Shown here in pieces: positions 50,686 to 60,061 of a DNA stretch of 64,000 bases; within the stretch, counting starts at the first letter, position 1; each line of letters opens with the position of its first letter. The stretch comes from an uncultured Roseovarius sp. (GTDB lineage: Bacteria > Pseudomonadota > Alphaproteobacteria > Rhodobacterales > Rhodobacteraceae): the NCBI GenBank assembly GCA_947496175.1, contig CANMBU010000002.1:558001-622000 (forward strand), read 5' to 3'. Below the pieces are notes generated by a model, which searched no databases, had not been told where the DNA came from, and was given only the letters and a program-made list of their open reading frames with translations. The translations under genes were made by a program, and so were the position numbers.

Positions 50686-51195
50686 ATGAGCAAATCGAAA
50701 AAGTCCGAGTTCCGGCCTGATGACTATGTCGTTTACCCGGCGCATGGTGTGGGCCAAATTCTGTCCATCGAAAAGCAAGAGATTGCCGGGATCGAATTGG
50801 AACTCTTTGTCATTTCGTTTGAGAAAGACAAGATGACCCTCCGGGTGCCGACGCACAAAGCGACTGAGATCGGTATGCGCAGCTTGTCGAGCCCTGATGT
50901 GGTGTCCAAAGCGATGACGACACTCAAAGGCAAGGCCAAGGTCAAACGTGCCATGTGGTCCCGCCGGGCACAGGAATATGAGCAAAAGATCAACTCTGGT
51001 GATCTTATTGCGATCGCCGAGGTGGTGCGTGATCTTCACCGCACCGATGACCAGCGCGAGCAAAGCTATTCTGAGCGTCAGCTTTATGAAGCTGCACTCG
51101 AGCGTCTGACACGCGAAGTGGCTGCTGTGGGTGGTGGTGATGAAGTTCAAGCGGCCAAGCAAGTTGACGATGTGCTGGTGTCGCGCGCGGCCTAA
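50686..51195 (+). CDS. carD: CarD family transcriptional regulator
   Basis: A 169-residue CarD/CdnL protein: the RNA-polymerase interacting domain reads RPDDYVVYPAHGVGQILSIEKQEIAGIELELFVISFEKDKMTLRVP, and a helical DNA-contacting C-terminus follows (KVKRAMWSRRAQEYEQKINSGDLIAIAEVVRDLH). In alphaproteobacteria it stabilises open complexes at rRNA and growth genes. It sits 276 bp after fdxA, so it probably has its own promoter. A hairpin follows the stop. Confidence 0.95.
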   Translation: MSKSKKSEFRPDDYVVYPAHGVGQILSIEKQEIAGIELELFVISFEKDKMTLRVPTHKATEIGMRSLSSPDVVSKAMTTLKGKAKVKRAMWSRRAQEYEQKINSGDLIAIAEVVRDLHRTDDQREQSYSERQLYEAALERLTREVAAVGGGDEVQAAKQVDDVLVSRAA

Positions 51196-51214
51196 GCGTT
51201 TGGAAAAAATTGGA

Positions 51215-51240
51215 AAAGCCGCGCTGAGAAGTGCGGCTTT
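51215..51240. terminator. Bidirectional hairpin between carD and cobS
   Basis: Perfect arms AAAGCCGC (51215-51222) and GCGGCTTT (51233-51240). It lies between the two convergent stop codons. T runs are present for the minus strand (CCAATTTTTT) and shorter for the plus strand (TTTCTC). Good shared terminator. Confidence 0.75.
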
Positions 51241-51242
51241 CT

Positions 51243-51998
51243 CTATGGCAGGAGGCAAAGCAGCACAGCGATTTCGACCATCTGCTGTGTCGCGCCCAGG
51301 ATGTCCCCGGTTTGGCCGCCGATCCGTTTATGCGCCAGATATCCCAAACCCCATGTGATCAGTGCCGCGCAAAGACCGGCAATCAGGATCAGACCTCCCA
51401 ACAGGAAAATCCCCAGTACCACCGCGATCAGAACGGCCATTGACGCGGCGTTGTCTGGCACGCGCCCAACGTCATGAGACAATCCGGTTGATCTCGCATG
51501 TGGCAGCAGGGCCATTAGAACGGGCATCGCTGCGCGGGACAGCAGGGCAGAGGCCAAAAGGGCGGGGACGGCAAACTGCGCTCCGGCTTCAAACAGTGCT
51601 GTCAATGCGGCCCATCTTGCCGCCAGAGACAGGACGAGGGCAATCACACCATACGCGCCAATCCGGCTGTCCTTCATGATCTCAAGGCGTCTTTCCTTGG
51701 TCCATCCCCCCCAAAGCCCATCGACCGTATCCGACAACCCATCTTCATGCATGGCCCCGGTGGTGATCACGAGAATACTCAGCGAAATCAGAGCACTGAT
51801 CGCTGGGCCCCAACCAAGCCATCCCGCCAGCATACCGCCCAAGGCCGCGAGACCCGCTGGCATCAGCCCCACAATGGGATAGGCCCACGCGGCGCGTGCA
51901 TTGCGTGAGGTGTCGCCCACACGCACCGGCACGCGTGTCAACAAGGACAAAGCCAGGGCCAAATCCTCTAGACGCATCAACTCCCGGTCGTTTTTCAT
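51243..51998 (-). CDS. cobS: Adenosylcobinamide-GDP ribazoletransferase (cobalamin synthase)
   Basis: A 251-residue inner-membrane enzyme, six or more helices. It shows LALALSLLTRVPV at the N-terminus and the active-site region TTGAMHEDGLSDTVDGLWGG, with Asp residues, then KDSRIGAYGVIALVL. It joins adenosylcobinamide-GDP with alpha-ribazole phosphate in the last steps of cobalamin assembly. It is divergent from cobT, 83 bp apart. No cobalamin riboswitch is visible between them. Confidence 0.95.
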   Translation of the reverse strand: MKNDRELMRLEDLALALSLLTRVPVRVGDTSRNARAAWAYPIVGLMPAGLAALGGMLAGWLGWGPAISALISLSILVITTGAMHEDGLSDTVDGLWGGWTKERRLEIMKDSRIGAYGVIALVLSLAARWAALTALFEAGAQFAVPALLASALLSRAAMPVLMALLPHARSTGLSHDVGRVPDNAASMAVLIAVVLGIFLLGGLILIAGLCAALITWGLGYLAHKRIGGQTGDILGATQQMVEIAVLLCLLP

Positions 51999-52081
51999 CT
52001 CTCACGCGGCCTTTTTAATCTGTGCCCCGACCCATGCCTGCGATACACGAAAGGGCAGGGTTCTTGCAAATGGAGCAGGTC

Positions 52082-53098
52082 ATGACAGCCAGATTTGCGT
52101 CACTCGCAGAGGTTCGGGATGCGCTCTCCTGCCTGCCACAACAAGATGCAAATGCATTAGAACTGGCATATCAGCGTAATTCAGAGCTGACGAAACCACC
52201 CGGAGCCTTGGGGCGGCTCGAAGATTTGGCAACATGGTATTGCGGGTGGCGTGGTGATCCACGATCGCGTGTAGACTCCCCTCAAATTATTGTTTTTGCA
52301 GGAAATCACGGCGTCACGGCGCAGGGCGTTTCGGCTTTCCCCCCCGATGTCACGGCTCAAATGGTGGCCAACTTTGAAGCGGGTGGCGCCGCGATCAATC
52401 AGCTTTCAGATTGCGTTGGCGCCAGCCTGACCGTGAAACCGCTTCAGCTCGACACGCCGACCCGAGACTTCACCCAAGGTCCGGCGATGAGTGAAGCCGA
52501 GTGTCTTGATGCATTAAATGCCGGCGTTGAGGCTGTTGACACACAGGCGGGCGTGTTGGTGGTGGGTGAGATGGGCATTGGTAACACAACCTGTGCTGCG
52601 GCCATGGCATTGGCGCTTTTTGGTGGCGCGGCACAGGACTGGACCGGTGCTGGCACTGGTGTCAGTGGTGACGCTCTTCGTCACAAGGCTGACGTAGTGT
52701 CGCTGGGTGTTGAGGTGAATAAAGGCAGTTTGGGCAACGGCTTGGACATCCTGCGCTGCCTGGGTGGGCGCGAGATTGCAGCCGTGGCAGGCGCTATCTT
52801 GCAGGCACGTCGCTTGCGCATCCCGGTCATTCTGGACGGATTCATCTGCACCGCTGCTGCTGCTTGCCTTTTTGTGGAGAACGCGAGTGCGCTGGACCAC
52901 ACCATTGCAGGTCACGTCAGCGCAGAGTTCGCGCATGTGGCGCTCTTACGCAAAATCGGCAAAGACCCCATTCTTTCGCTTGGAATGCGCCTTGGCGAAG
53001 CGTCTGGCGGTGCTTTGGCCATCAGCATCCTCAAGGCGGCCTTGGCCTGTCACTCGGGCATGGCCACATTTGCCGAGGCAGGGGTCAGCGACGGTTGA
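52082..53098 (+). CDS. cobT: Nicotinate-nucleotide:dimethylbenzimidazole phosphoribosyltransferase
   Basis: A 338-residue CobT (CobU in the Pseudomonas naming). It makes alpha-ribazole phosphate from DMB and nicotinate mononucleotide. Motifs are [59 protein letters not shown] and [18 protein letters not shown] 52082 gives the family start. Upstream frames to 52022 are read in the same phase and are unlikely. Its stop abuts the KefB-like stop. Works with the neighbouring cobS product. Confidence 0.95.
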   Translation: MTARFASLAEVRDALSCLPQQDANALELAYQRNSELTKPPGALGRLEDLATWYCGWRGDPRSRVDSPQIIVFAGNHGVTAQGVSAFPPDVTAQMVANFEAGGAAINQLSDCVGASLTVKPLQLDTPTRDFTQGPAMSEAECLDALNAGVEAVDTQAGVLVVGEMGIGNTTCAAAMALALFGGAAQDWTGAGTGVSGDALRHKADVVSLGVEVNKGSLGNGLDILRCLGGREIAAVAGAILQARRLRIPVILDGFICTAAAACLFVENASALDHTIAGHVSAEFAHVALLRKIGKDPILSLGMRLGEASGGALAISILKAALACHSGMATFAEAGVSDG

Positions 53099-55033
53099 TC
53101 ACGCCTCGGACCGGTCCGTGTCTTCCACCCCTTTAAGGCTGTCTTCTTCCCCGCGCGACAACAGCATCGTCTGCAACTCGTTTTCGAGTTCCTTCGCGCG
53201 GGCGATATAGGCGGAGTTCTCAACCGTGGGAATATTCGGATCCCACAGCGCCGCCAGCTCCCGCACGGATCTTCGGTCATAGTGATAGAAGGTCTTGTGC
53301 AGCTCAGACGCTTCAAATTCGCTCAACCCCATATTCTCAAGCACATAGCGTCCCGCGCGCAGGGCGCTATCGAACACCTCGCGCACAATGTCATCAGCCC
53401 CCGCCTGATAAAGGCGAAACACATGCGTGCGGTCACGCGCGCGGGCCACGATGTGTAGATCTGGCCGCTCGCGCCGAGCAAACGCTACAAGCCGTGTGGT
53501 GGCCTCAGGGTCGTCCAGCGCAGCGACAAGTACAGAGGCCGTCTTCAAACCGGCTGCATGTAACAACTCTGGTCGCCCCGGATCACCGAGGAACCCTTTG
53601 ATCCCAAAGCGGCGCATGCGCTGAATGGCTTCAAGGTCATGATCCAGAACGATCGTGTCAAACCCGCTGGAGCGCACCATCCGGTTCACCACCTGACCAA
53701 AACGCCCAATTCCGGCAATGATCACAGGGCCTTCGCTGTCAATCTCATCGGCTTGTGGATCATCCGCACTTTCCGTCATGCGGTGCGACATCCAATCATA
53801 AAGGATGAAAAGCAGCGGCGTGATCAGCATGGAAATAGCAATCACCAACAAAAGCGTTTCGCGCAATTCCGAAGGAATAACGTTGTTCTGACCAGAGAAA
53901 TTGATCAGCACAAAACCAAATTCTCCGGCCTGTGCCAGCGAGAGTGTAAAGAGCCAAAGGTCGCGCCCGCGCAGGCCAAAAAAGCGGCCCAAGGTAAAGA
54001 GGATGCCACCCTTGATCACAATCAGCGAAAAGGTGAGGGCAAGGATCGTAAAGAATGAGGCGAAGAGCAGAGAGAAATTGATGCCTGCGCCGACCGCAAT
54101 GAAAAAGAGACCCAATAGCAAGCCTTTGAATGGCGCGATGTCGCTTTCCAACTCATGTCGGAACTCCGATGAGGCCAGCACAAGCCCCGCCAGAAAGGCA
54201 CCAAGAGCGGGCGAGAGGCCCACAAGTGTCATCACAAAGGAAATGCCCACGACAATCAAAAGCGCCAGTGCCGTGTACATCTCGCGCAGACGCGAATTGT
54301 GGATGTATCGAAATACAGGCCGGGTCAGGTAAACCCCACTCAGGATGATCCCTGCAACGGCCGCCAGCGTGACAAGGGCCACGCCCCACCCCGGCAGGCT
54401 TTGAATAAAGGACTGTGCCGCTTCAATCTGCACGCCACTATGATCATCGCCATGCGTGGCATTGCTTGCCTCAGAGAGCCGTTGCAGTGTCTCGCCAAGG
54501 ATCATGTCGGGGGTCTTGGGTAGCGCAAGCAGTGGCAAAAGCGCCAGCATCGGAATGACAGCCACGTCCTGGGTCAAAAGCGTGGAAAACGTAGATCGCC
54601 CACCTCCGGTTTGCATCAGGCCTTTTTCTGACAGAGTTTGGAGCACAATCGCGGTCGAGGAGAGCGAAAACACAATGCCGATTGCTAAGGCGACGCTCCA
54701 CCCAACGCCCAAAAGCATGCAGGCTACCATGACAGCAAAAGTCGTTAACGTGACTTGCAAGCCACCCAAACCCAACAGTTTGTCCCGCATTTCCCACAAG
54801 GCGCGCGGTTCAAGCTCCAGACCGATCAGAAAAAGCATCATGACCACGCCGAACTCGGCGAAATGTTGAAGCTCTTCGGCGGCATGCCCGCCAAGGAAGC
54901 CGGGGATTTGGCCGATGAGGATGCCGGCTGCGAGATATCCGAGCACAGATCCCAACCCCATCCGCGCCGCAATAGGCACCGCGATGACCGCTGCAGCAAG
55001 AAAGATAGTGGCCTGAAAGAAAAAACCTTCCAT
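53099..55033 (-). CDS. Monovalent cation:proton antiporter, CPA2 family (KefB/KefC-like)
   Basis: A 644-residue protein: an N-terminal Na+/H+-exchanger-type membrane domain of about 380 residues (GLGSVLGYLAAGILIGQIPGFLGG; VLQTLSEKGLMQTGGGRS; LVGLSPALGAFLAGLVLASSEF), then a TrkA-N (RCK) NAD-binding domain (VIIAGIGRFGQVVNRMVRSSGFDTIVLDHD). KefB/C types release K+ during electrophile stress with glutathione control; here the glutathione site cannot be verified. No KefF/KefG ancillary gene lies next to it. Confidence 0.9.
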   Translation of the reverse strand: MEGFFFQATIFLAAAVIAVPIAARMGLGSVLGYLAAGILIGQIPGFLGGHAAEELQHFAEFGVVMMLFLIGLELEPRALWEMRDKLLGLGGLQVTLTTFAVMVACMLLGVGWSVALAIGIVFSLSSTAIVLQTLSEKGLMQTGGGRSTFSTLLTQDVAVIPMLALLPLLALPKTPDMILGETLQRLSEASNATHGDDHSGVQIEAAQSFIQSLPGWGVALVTLAAVAGIILSGVYLTRPVFRYIHNSRLREMYTALALLIVVGISFVMTLVGLSPALGAFLAGLVLASSEFRHELESDIAPFKGLLLGLFFIAVGAGINFSLLFASFFTILALTFSLIVIKGGILFTLGRFFGLRGRDLWLFTLSLAQAGEFGFVLINFSGQNNVIPSELRETLLLVIAISMLITPLLFILYDWMSHRMTESADDPQADEIDSEGPVIIAGIGRFGQVVNRMVRSSGFDTIVLDHDLEAIQRMRRFGIKGFLGDPGRPELLHAAGLKTASVLVAALDDPEATTRLVAFARRERPDLHIVARARDRTHVFRLYQAGADDIVREVFDSALRAGRYVLENMGLSEFEASELHKTFYHYDRRSVRELAALWDPNIPTVENSAYIARAKELENELQTMLLSRGEEDSLKGVEDTDRSEA

Positions 55034-55201
55034 TTAAATCCTTTTTTGCGGCAATGACGCCTCTTGGATCAGGCGTTTGGTATCGCGCGTAGCTGTATAA
55101 GACACAGGTAACAGCTAATCGGAGCCGTCCGTCAATGTCCATGCGCTGATCGCGTGAATGTGTATTTGAGCGGCCACGATTGACGCCCTGTTTCCCTAAG
55201 T

Positions 55202-55225
55202 CCCAAGGCGCTGCTAGCCCTTGGG
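55202..55225 (-). terminator. Hairpin after the ankyrin gene
   Basis: The arms CCCAAGG (55202-55208) and CCTTGGG (55219-55225) lie directly at the stop codon of the minus-strand ankyrin gene. No T run follows on that strand, so it may be a stabilising hairpin rather than a full terminator. Confidence 0.35.
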
Positions 55226-56950
55226 CTAAGTCTTCTCGAGCAATTCGAGAATGTCTGTTGTTTCATGTGTTTTAGCCAAGGATAGCAGATCAGTGCCCTT
55301 GCCGTCGTTAACGGATGGATCCGCGCCGCGCTCCAAAAGAAGGCGTACGCCCTCGGCCCGATTGTTTCCCACCGCCACTGCCAGAGGTGTTAGCCAGTCT
55401 GTATTCGCCGGGTTGTCACCAGGACGGATGTCGAAAAAGCGCATGTCAAGGCGCGTCGGATCCTCTGATAAGCGCTGTTCCAGCTGCCCCACATTACCCC
55501 GCGCCGCGGCTGTGAAGATATCCATGTCCACCTGATCCAGGCGGTCGATCACCCCTTGTTGCCCGGCGTGAATGGCCCATCCTATCGGCGGCTGGAAATA
55601 CATTTCTTCGCGAATTGTGGGATCGGCTCCGGCCTCGAGCAAAACCTCAACCACCTCAAGGTCTCCGATCAATGCCGCCTCATGCAGAGGCGTACGCCCA
55701 GGACGTGCGTTGACGTCGAACCCAAGCCTGATCATCGTGTCCAGTGCCGTGCGCTGGCCCAGCTGGACCGCATCACAAAGCATCTCACGCCCACGCACCT
55801 GCGCAATGAGGTCGGGGCTTTCGATGAGCATGTCGTGGGCCGTCTCAAACTCGCCTGCCATGCAGGCCACTTGAAATGCATCTGCATCTGAGATGGCTCG
55901 CCTGTTCGCTCCAGCGTCGACCAAAAGCTGGGCAATCTCGGTTTGTCCCATCAACATAGCCGTCTGATAAGGCGTCTTTCCCCTGGTGCGATTGTCATAA
56001 ATGTCCGCAGGTTTGTTCAGGTCAGCGCCATGCGCAATCAACAGCTTCACACGATCCACAAAACCACTTCTGATCGCGTTGATCAGTTGAAAATGCATCG
56101 TCTCAGACGGGTTGGGGACAAGACGGTCATTTTCATGGAGCAACCAGTTGTTCTTGTCGCTTGCCGAAAGCCCATATTCCAACAGCAATTCCAGACAGGT
56201 GTTGTCGGGCGTGAAGCATCGGTTATAGGCGGCCTGGCTGTCATTGGGGTTGGCCCCGTGGTCCAGAAGGGCGCGCGCGAATGGCACCATGTCGGGATGC
56301 TCTGGTTGATTGACCGGGCCTCCTTCACCCTCACCAAAAACGCCTGTCAAAGCGGTAAACTTGTACTGACCGCCCCACATATAGTGCGCATTTGGGTCTG
56401 CCCCGCGCGCCAGCAGCACTTGAGCGGCGGGAAAGCTTGACCGTCCAGGAAGGCGCGCATAGGCGGCATACATAAGGGGTGGCCAGTTGAAGTAACCACC
56501 GGGTGTGTTGACCAGCGTTGGCGTGTCGTCAAGACAACGGGCCACGTGTGCGGCATCTCCAATAGCAGCGGCGGTGTAGATACTCGCCTCTGCAATCTCA
56601 GGATGCTCTGCCAAAAGTGCCGCGGCCTCTTCAAATCGTCTGGGTCCGAAATTCGGCACATCTCCATAGGCCACCGTCACCAGATCGAGAAACTGGTTCG
56701 CCAGAGGGTCACCCGAATGATCCTGCACGCCCTCCACATGCGCCTTCAGGCGCGCCCAACTGGAAAACCCATGGCTGCGCGCAATGACAAGCTGCGCCTG
56801 TTGGAGGGAAATAGAGCCAGGGTCACCAAAATAGGGACCGACCTGATCAAGCGCGGCAGGGTCTTTGATGCGCACGGATTTCAACAAAGTCTTGGCGCGC
56901 TTTTTGAGCTGCTCAAGATTGGCACGGGCGGGAAGTGGGGTGATCGTCAT
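55226..56950 (-). CDS. Ankyrin repeat protein
   Basis: A 574-residue protein. The N-terminal ~70 residues are helical (ANLEQLKKRAKTLLKSVRIKDPAALDQVG), followed by an array of at least six ankyrin repeats up to the end: for example TLVNTPGGYFNWPPLMYAAYARL, KTPYQTAMLMGQTEIAQLLVDAGANRR, RTPLHEAALIGDLEVVEVLLEAGADPT and VAVGNNRAEGVRLLLERGADPS. No signal peptide. AAAGGAGG sits well before ATG 56950. Probably binds a protein partner; nothing beside it gives a role. Confidence 0.88.
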   Translation of the reverse strand: MTITPLPARANLEQLKKRAKTLLKSVRIKDPAALDQVGPYFGDPGSISLQQAQLVIARSHGFSSWARLKAHVEGVQDHSGDPLANQFLDLVTVAYGDVPNFGPRRFEEAAALLAEHPEIAEASIYTAAAIGDAAHVARCLDDTPTLVNTPGGYFNWPPLMYAAYARLPGRSSFPAAQVLLARGADPNAHYMWGGQYKFTALTGVFGEGEGGPVNQPEHPDMVPFARALLDHGANPNDSQAAYNRCFTPDNTCLELLLEYGLSASDKNNWLLHENDRLVPNPSETMHFQLINAIRSGFVDRVKLLIAHGADLNKPADIYDNRTRGKTPYQTAMLMGQTEIAQLLVDAGANRRAISDADAFQVACMAGEFETAHDMLIESPDLIAQVRGREMLCDAVQLGQRTALDTMIRLGFDVNARPGRTPLHEAALIGDLEVVEVLLEAGADPTIREEMYFQPPIGWAIHAGQQGVIDRLDQVDMDIFTAAARGNVGQLEQRLSEDPTRLDMRFFDIRPGDNPANTDWLTPLAVAVGNNRAEGVRLLLERGADPSVNDGKGTDLLSLAKTHETTDILELLEKT

Positions 56951-57151
56951 GATCGGCCTCCTTTCAAAACATCCGGTATCCGCGCCCTCGGACCTGAAAA
57001 GAGGTTCGAAAGAAGATTAGGTCTTTTGGACAGATGGGCTTGGCCCTTCCCGCGGATCAGGTGCCGTCTGACCGGCAAGGGAAGTGTGCCATGGATTGCC
57101 CAAAGGGCAAAGTCAGAAGTTTTTCAGAAGAACTCGGAGGGTGGGTCAGGT

Positions 57152-59932
57152 TTACCCGCGCGGCATTTTCAGAACCACGTTGCGGCCGCTCTTTACGTAG
57201 CGGATTTCGCTGTCTCCAATCGCGGACACGCGGCCACCATCAAGCCGGTCGCCAACCTGTACTTTTTTGTATCGGCCACTGGGCAACCTTACGAGCGCGC
57301 GCCGGTTGGATTGCGACCCATACACGCCAATGAGGTTCACACGGCGCAGTTTCAAAACGTTTTGCTCGGTCGCGGCGCGGGCCACCGTGGTCGCGGTTGG
57401 CGCGCTGGGCGCCACACGCTGGTTTGACGGCACAACGGCGGCAGTTTGCACAGCCTGCTGAGCTTGTTGCTGGCTGCGTTGCACGATTTGCGCGATGTCG
57501 CGTGGCCGTGTCTTGGGTTTCCGCGACGTGGCCACGGCCTGCGCGGTGCCGCCTGCAAAGGGATCAGGCTGCTGCACAGCGGCAGCAATCGCAGCTTCAA
57601 CCGAGGCATTGTCAGGCGTAATTTCAACAACCCCGGCTGTAGACGCAGCAGTAGCCTGTTCCGCCAATTCCTGCGCGCTTTGCGGGCGAAGTTTGGGGCG
57701 CAGCGACGCCAGCTCAGACCGCGTCAGACCGCCAAGATTTTCGCGCTCGTTTTGTTCAGAGAGATCACCGGGTCGTGGCTTGGGTCTTATTTCAGCCAAC
57801 CGCGCGATTTCTGGATCAAGCGGAACAACCGTCTCGCCATCGGTCACAAGTTGCGCAGGCGGATCAGGTCGTGTGCCAGGAACAAGGCGCGGCTGTCCGG
57901 CGAAGACCCGCACACCGTTGGGTGTAATGGCGCCCCCTGGAGTGGCCCGCACATTGCCGCGTCCATCAAGCACGAATTCAGTATCCGCTGCAGGTGGATC
58001 CAGCAATGTTCCGGGACGCTCATCGCCTTGCAATGCGCCGGCCTCTGGCAGGGCCACGGCATCCTGTTCCGTCACTTTGGGATCAATCGACGTCAGATAA
58101 AAATCCTCAAGTGGAATGCTCTCTGGCGCAACCGGCGCATCCGGTGCCCGTTGCCAAACGCCCGTCACCGCATAGCGCGCACGGGCCTCATCGGGGCTCA
58201 ACTGTGCCGGACGGGCCTCGGGCTGAGCATCACGCGGTGTTTCGTCCAGATCCAGAGTTCCCCCCGGAAGTGCGGCGACCGTCGTGCCAAAATCCTCGGT
58301 CTCCAGAGTGAATTCCGGCTCTTCCTCGATGAGATCTTCAACCGCGTCCGCGTCGGCTCCGGGCACGGAGGCCACTTTGGTCGTGTCAGGTTCGCTGCGC
58401 AGGAAACGCGACAACCCGTCATCCAGGAAAATCGACGCCCAGGCCGCAACACCCACAAGGAATATGAGCAAGGCAGCTGTCAGCATCACACCAAGGAACT
58501 TTGGTTTGCCACCAACATGCACAGGATCACGCGCGCCGAAAATCGTCATGCGCTGACGTTCGTCGTCATTTTCTTCGCCAATGGATGGCTCGGGTGTTTG
58601 GCTGGAATACCGTGCAGCCGCACGGGCAATCAGAGCATCACGTTTAGAGGCAAAAGATAGCTCAGCCGCCGGATCAGGCGCGGCAGGCAATGATGCCATA
58701 AGACGCTCTTCACCTGAAGGGCTGAGCGAGGCGCCAATACGCGTGGCGGTCTCATGCGAAATAGCAATTTCCGGCGCTTTAGGGAGGTCCGGTGCTGGTT
58801 CGGGTTCAGTTTTGGGCGGCGCCACAGTCAGCGGTGGTTCGCTGCGTTCGGGCACGTCCGGCTCTGCCGCTTTCGCAGACTCAAGGGTCTCAATCTTGCG
58901 CGTGGCCCCGGTGAGTTTGGGGGTAGCGCTTACATCATCACGCCGTGATGCACGGATTGAGGTAAAGGCAACCGTGGCTTCTTTGGGCTCGTCCGACTCG
59001 TCAGGGCTTTCCACATCCGGATCGTCGGTCTCAGCAACGTTTTGTTCGTCGTTCGGAACCGCGGGTGGCTCTGCCTCGGACGTCGCCTCAACCACAGAAG
59101 CACTATCCGCCTCTGGCGTTTCGTCGGCCACATCCTCGGGCTGATCTTCATCCGGAATAATCGGATCTTCTAACACGCTCACAGGCGAGGGAGCATCGAT
59201 TTCCGTTGGGTCGACGTCCGTGACCTCAGTCTGTGGGTCAACCGCCGCAGATGCATCTGTTTCGACAAAATCCGTGTCCTCGGGAGCGTCTGCCTTGACC
59301 TCAGGTTCCGGTGTCGATGCGTCAAGCGGCTCTGACTCTGACTCTGGCTCAGGTTCAGCAGCAGGCGGAGGCTCTGGCAACCGCGCAGGGCCGATCACGC
59401 GAATGACGGCGGTGTCACGCTCTACAAACCCACCCGTGGGCAAAAGCTCCGCAGTGGCTTTGGCCTCTCCAAACCAAGGCTCGCCGACAAAATCCATGCT
59501 CTCTGGGATGGCCACGAAACACAGCGGATTGAACCCGTGATCTGCGGCAAAGGCCTCAGCCTCGTTCAGCGTATCTCGTGCGACAGCGGCCACATAAACC
59601 TGGCCTGCGCTGATCGACCAGTCATAGGCGAGGTCTTCCAATGCGTAGGGCGTCGCCCCATCCAGCGCGCGTGCAACCGCGTCGGCGATCTCATCTGGGG
59701 CAAGCCCCTCGGCGTCCAGTTGCAGATACCGGATCTGGTCATTGGGAAGGACAAGTTTCGTGTGAACACCATTCGTGTCAAACAGGTGCGCCTTGTCGAG
59801 AAGTGCGGCCAGTTCCTCGGCAAGATTGGCCGAATCGAGGCTGACCTCGCCCACTGCATGCCATCCTGGGAAGGCGCGGTGCAAAAGACCTATGCCATCA
59901 TATGAGAGGGTCAGGGCGAAATTTGGTTTCAT
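57152..59932 (-). CDS. Large membrane protein: GspL-like N-terminus, PilP/GspC-like C-terminus
   Basis: A 926-residue single-span protein. Residues 1-170 look like a truncated actin-like domain of the GspL/PilM kind (YDGIGLLHRAFPGWHAVGEV, LVLPNDQIRYLQLDAEGL, YALEDLAYDWSISAGQVYVAAVAR). Residues about 190-440 are acidic and Pro-rich, probably disordered. One membrane helix lies near 478-498. A long periplasmic stretch follows, and the last 66 residues (LIGVYGSQSNRRALVRLPSG, KKVQVGDRLDGGRVSAIGD, IRYVKSGRNVVLKMPRG) match the beta-rich PilP/GspC HR domain. A machine assembly role is inferred; no pilin or ATPase genes are near. Confidence 0.7.
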   Translation of the reverse strand: MKPNFALTLSYDGIGLLHRAFPGWHAVGEVSLDSANLAEELAALLDKAHLFDTNGVHTKLVLPNDQIRYLQLDAEGLAPDEIADAVARALDGATPYALEDLAYDWSISAGQVYVAAVARDTLNEAEAFAADHGFNPLCFVAIPESMDFVGEPWFGEAKATAELLPTGGFVERDTAVIRVIGPARLPEPPPAAEPEPESESEPLDASTPEPEVKADAPEDTDFVETDASAAVDPQTEVTDVDPTEIDAPSPVSVLEDPIIPDEDQPEDVADETPEADSASVVEATSEAEPPAVPNDEQNVAETDDPDVESPDESDEPKEATVAFTSIRASRRDDVSATPKLTGATRKIETLESAKAAEPDVPERSEPPLTVAPPKTEPEPAPDLPKAPEIAISHETATRIGASLSPSGEERLMASLPAAPDPAAELSFASKRDALIARAAARYSSQTPEPSIGEENDDERQRMTIFGARDPVHVGGKPKFLGVMLTAALLIFLVGVAAWASIFLDDGLSRFLRSEPDTTKVASVPGADADAVEDLIEEEPEFTLETEDFGTTVAALPGGTLDLDETPRDAQPEARPAQLSPDEARARYAVTGVWQRAPDAPVAPESIPLEDFYLTSIDPKVTEQDAVALPEAGALQGDERPGTLLDPPAADTEFVLDGRGNVRATPGGAITPNGVRVFAGQPRLVPGTRPDPPAQLVTDGETVVPLDPEIARLAEIRPKPRPGDLSEQNERENLGGLTRSELASLRPKLRPQSAQELAEQATAASTAGVVEITPDNASVEAAIAAAVQQPDPFAGGTAQAVATSRKPKTRPRDIAQIVQRSQQQAQQAVQTAAVVPSNQRVAPSAPTATTVARAATEQNVLKLRRVNLIGVYGSQSNRRALVRLPSGRYKKVQVGDRLDGGRVSAIGDSEIRYVKSGRNVVLKMPRG

Positions 59933-60061
59933 GGACAGCGCTCTAGCACCAGTACAAGGGCGGGCAAACGCCGCCGGGATACAAATCTATTTTATAGCAG
60001 CTTCCCGCCGAGGAAAAGGTTAACGCGAGGGGTTAAGCCCCCACGCCACGTTTTTTTGATC

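Noticed and set aside
51999-52081. Cobalamin riboswitch between cobS and cobT
   Set aside because: Only 83 bp and no B12-box-like sequence.
52514-52936. 140-aa frame on the minus strand inside cobT
   Set aside because: Antisense shadow without SD.
60022-60040. CtrA-like TTAA-N-TTAA pair
   Set aside because: The spacer is nine bases, not the seven of the CtrA site.
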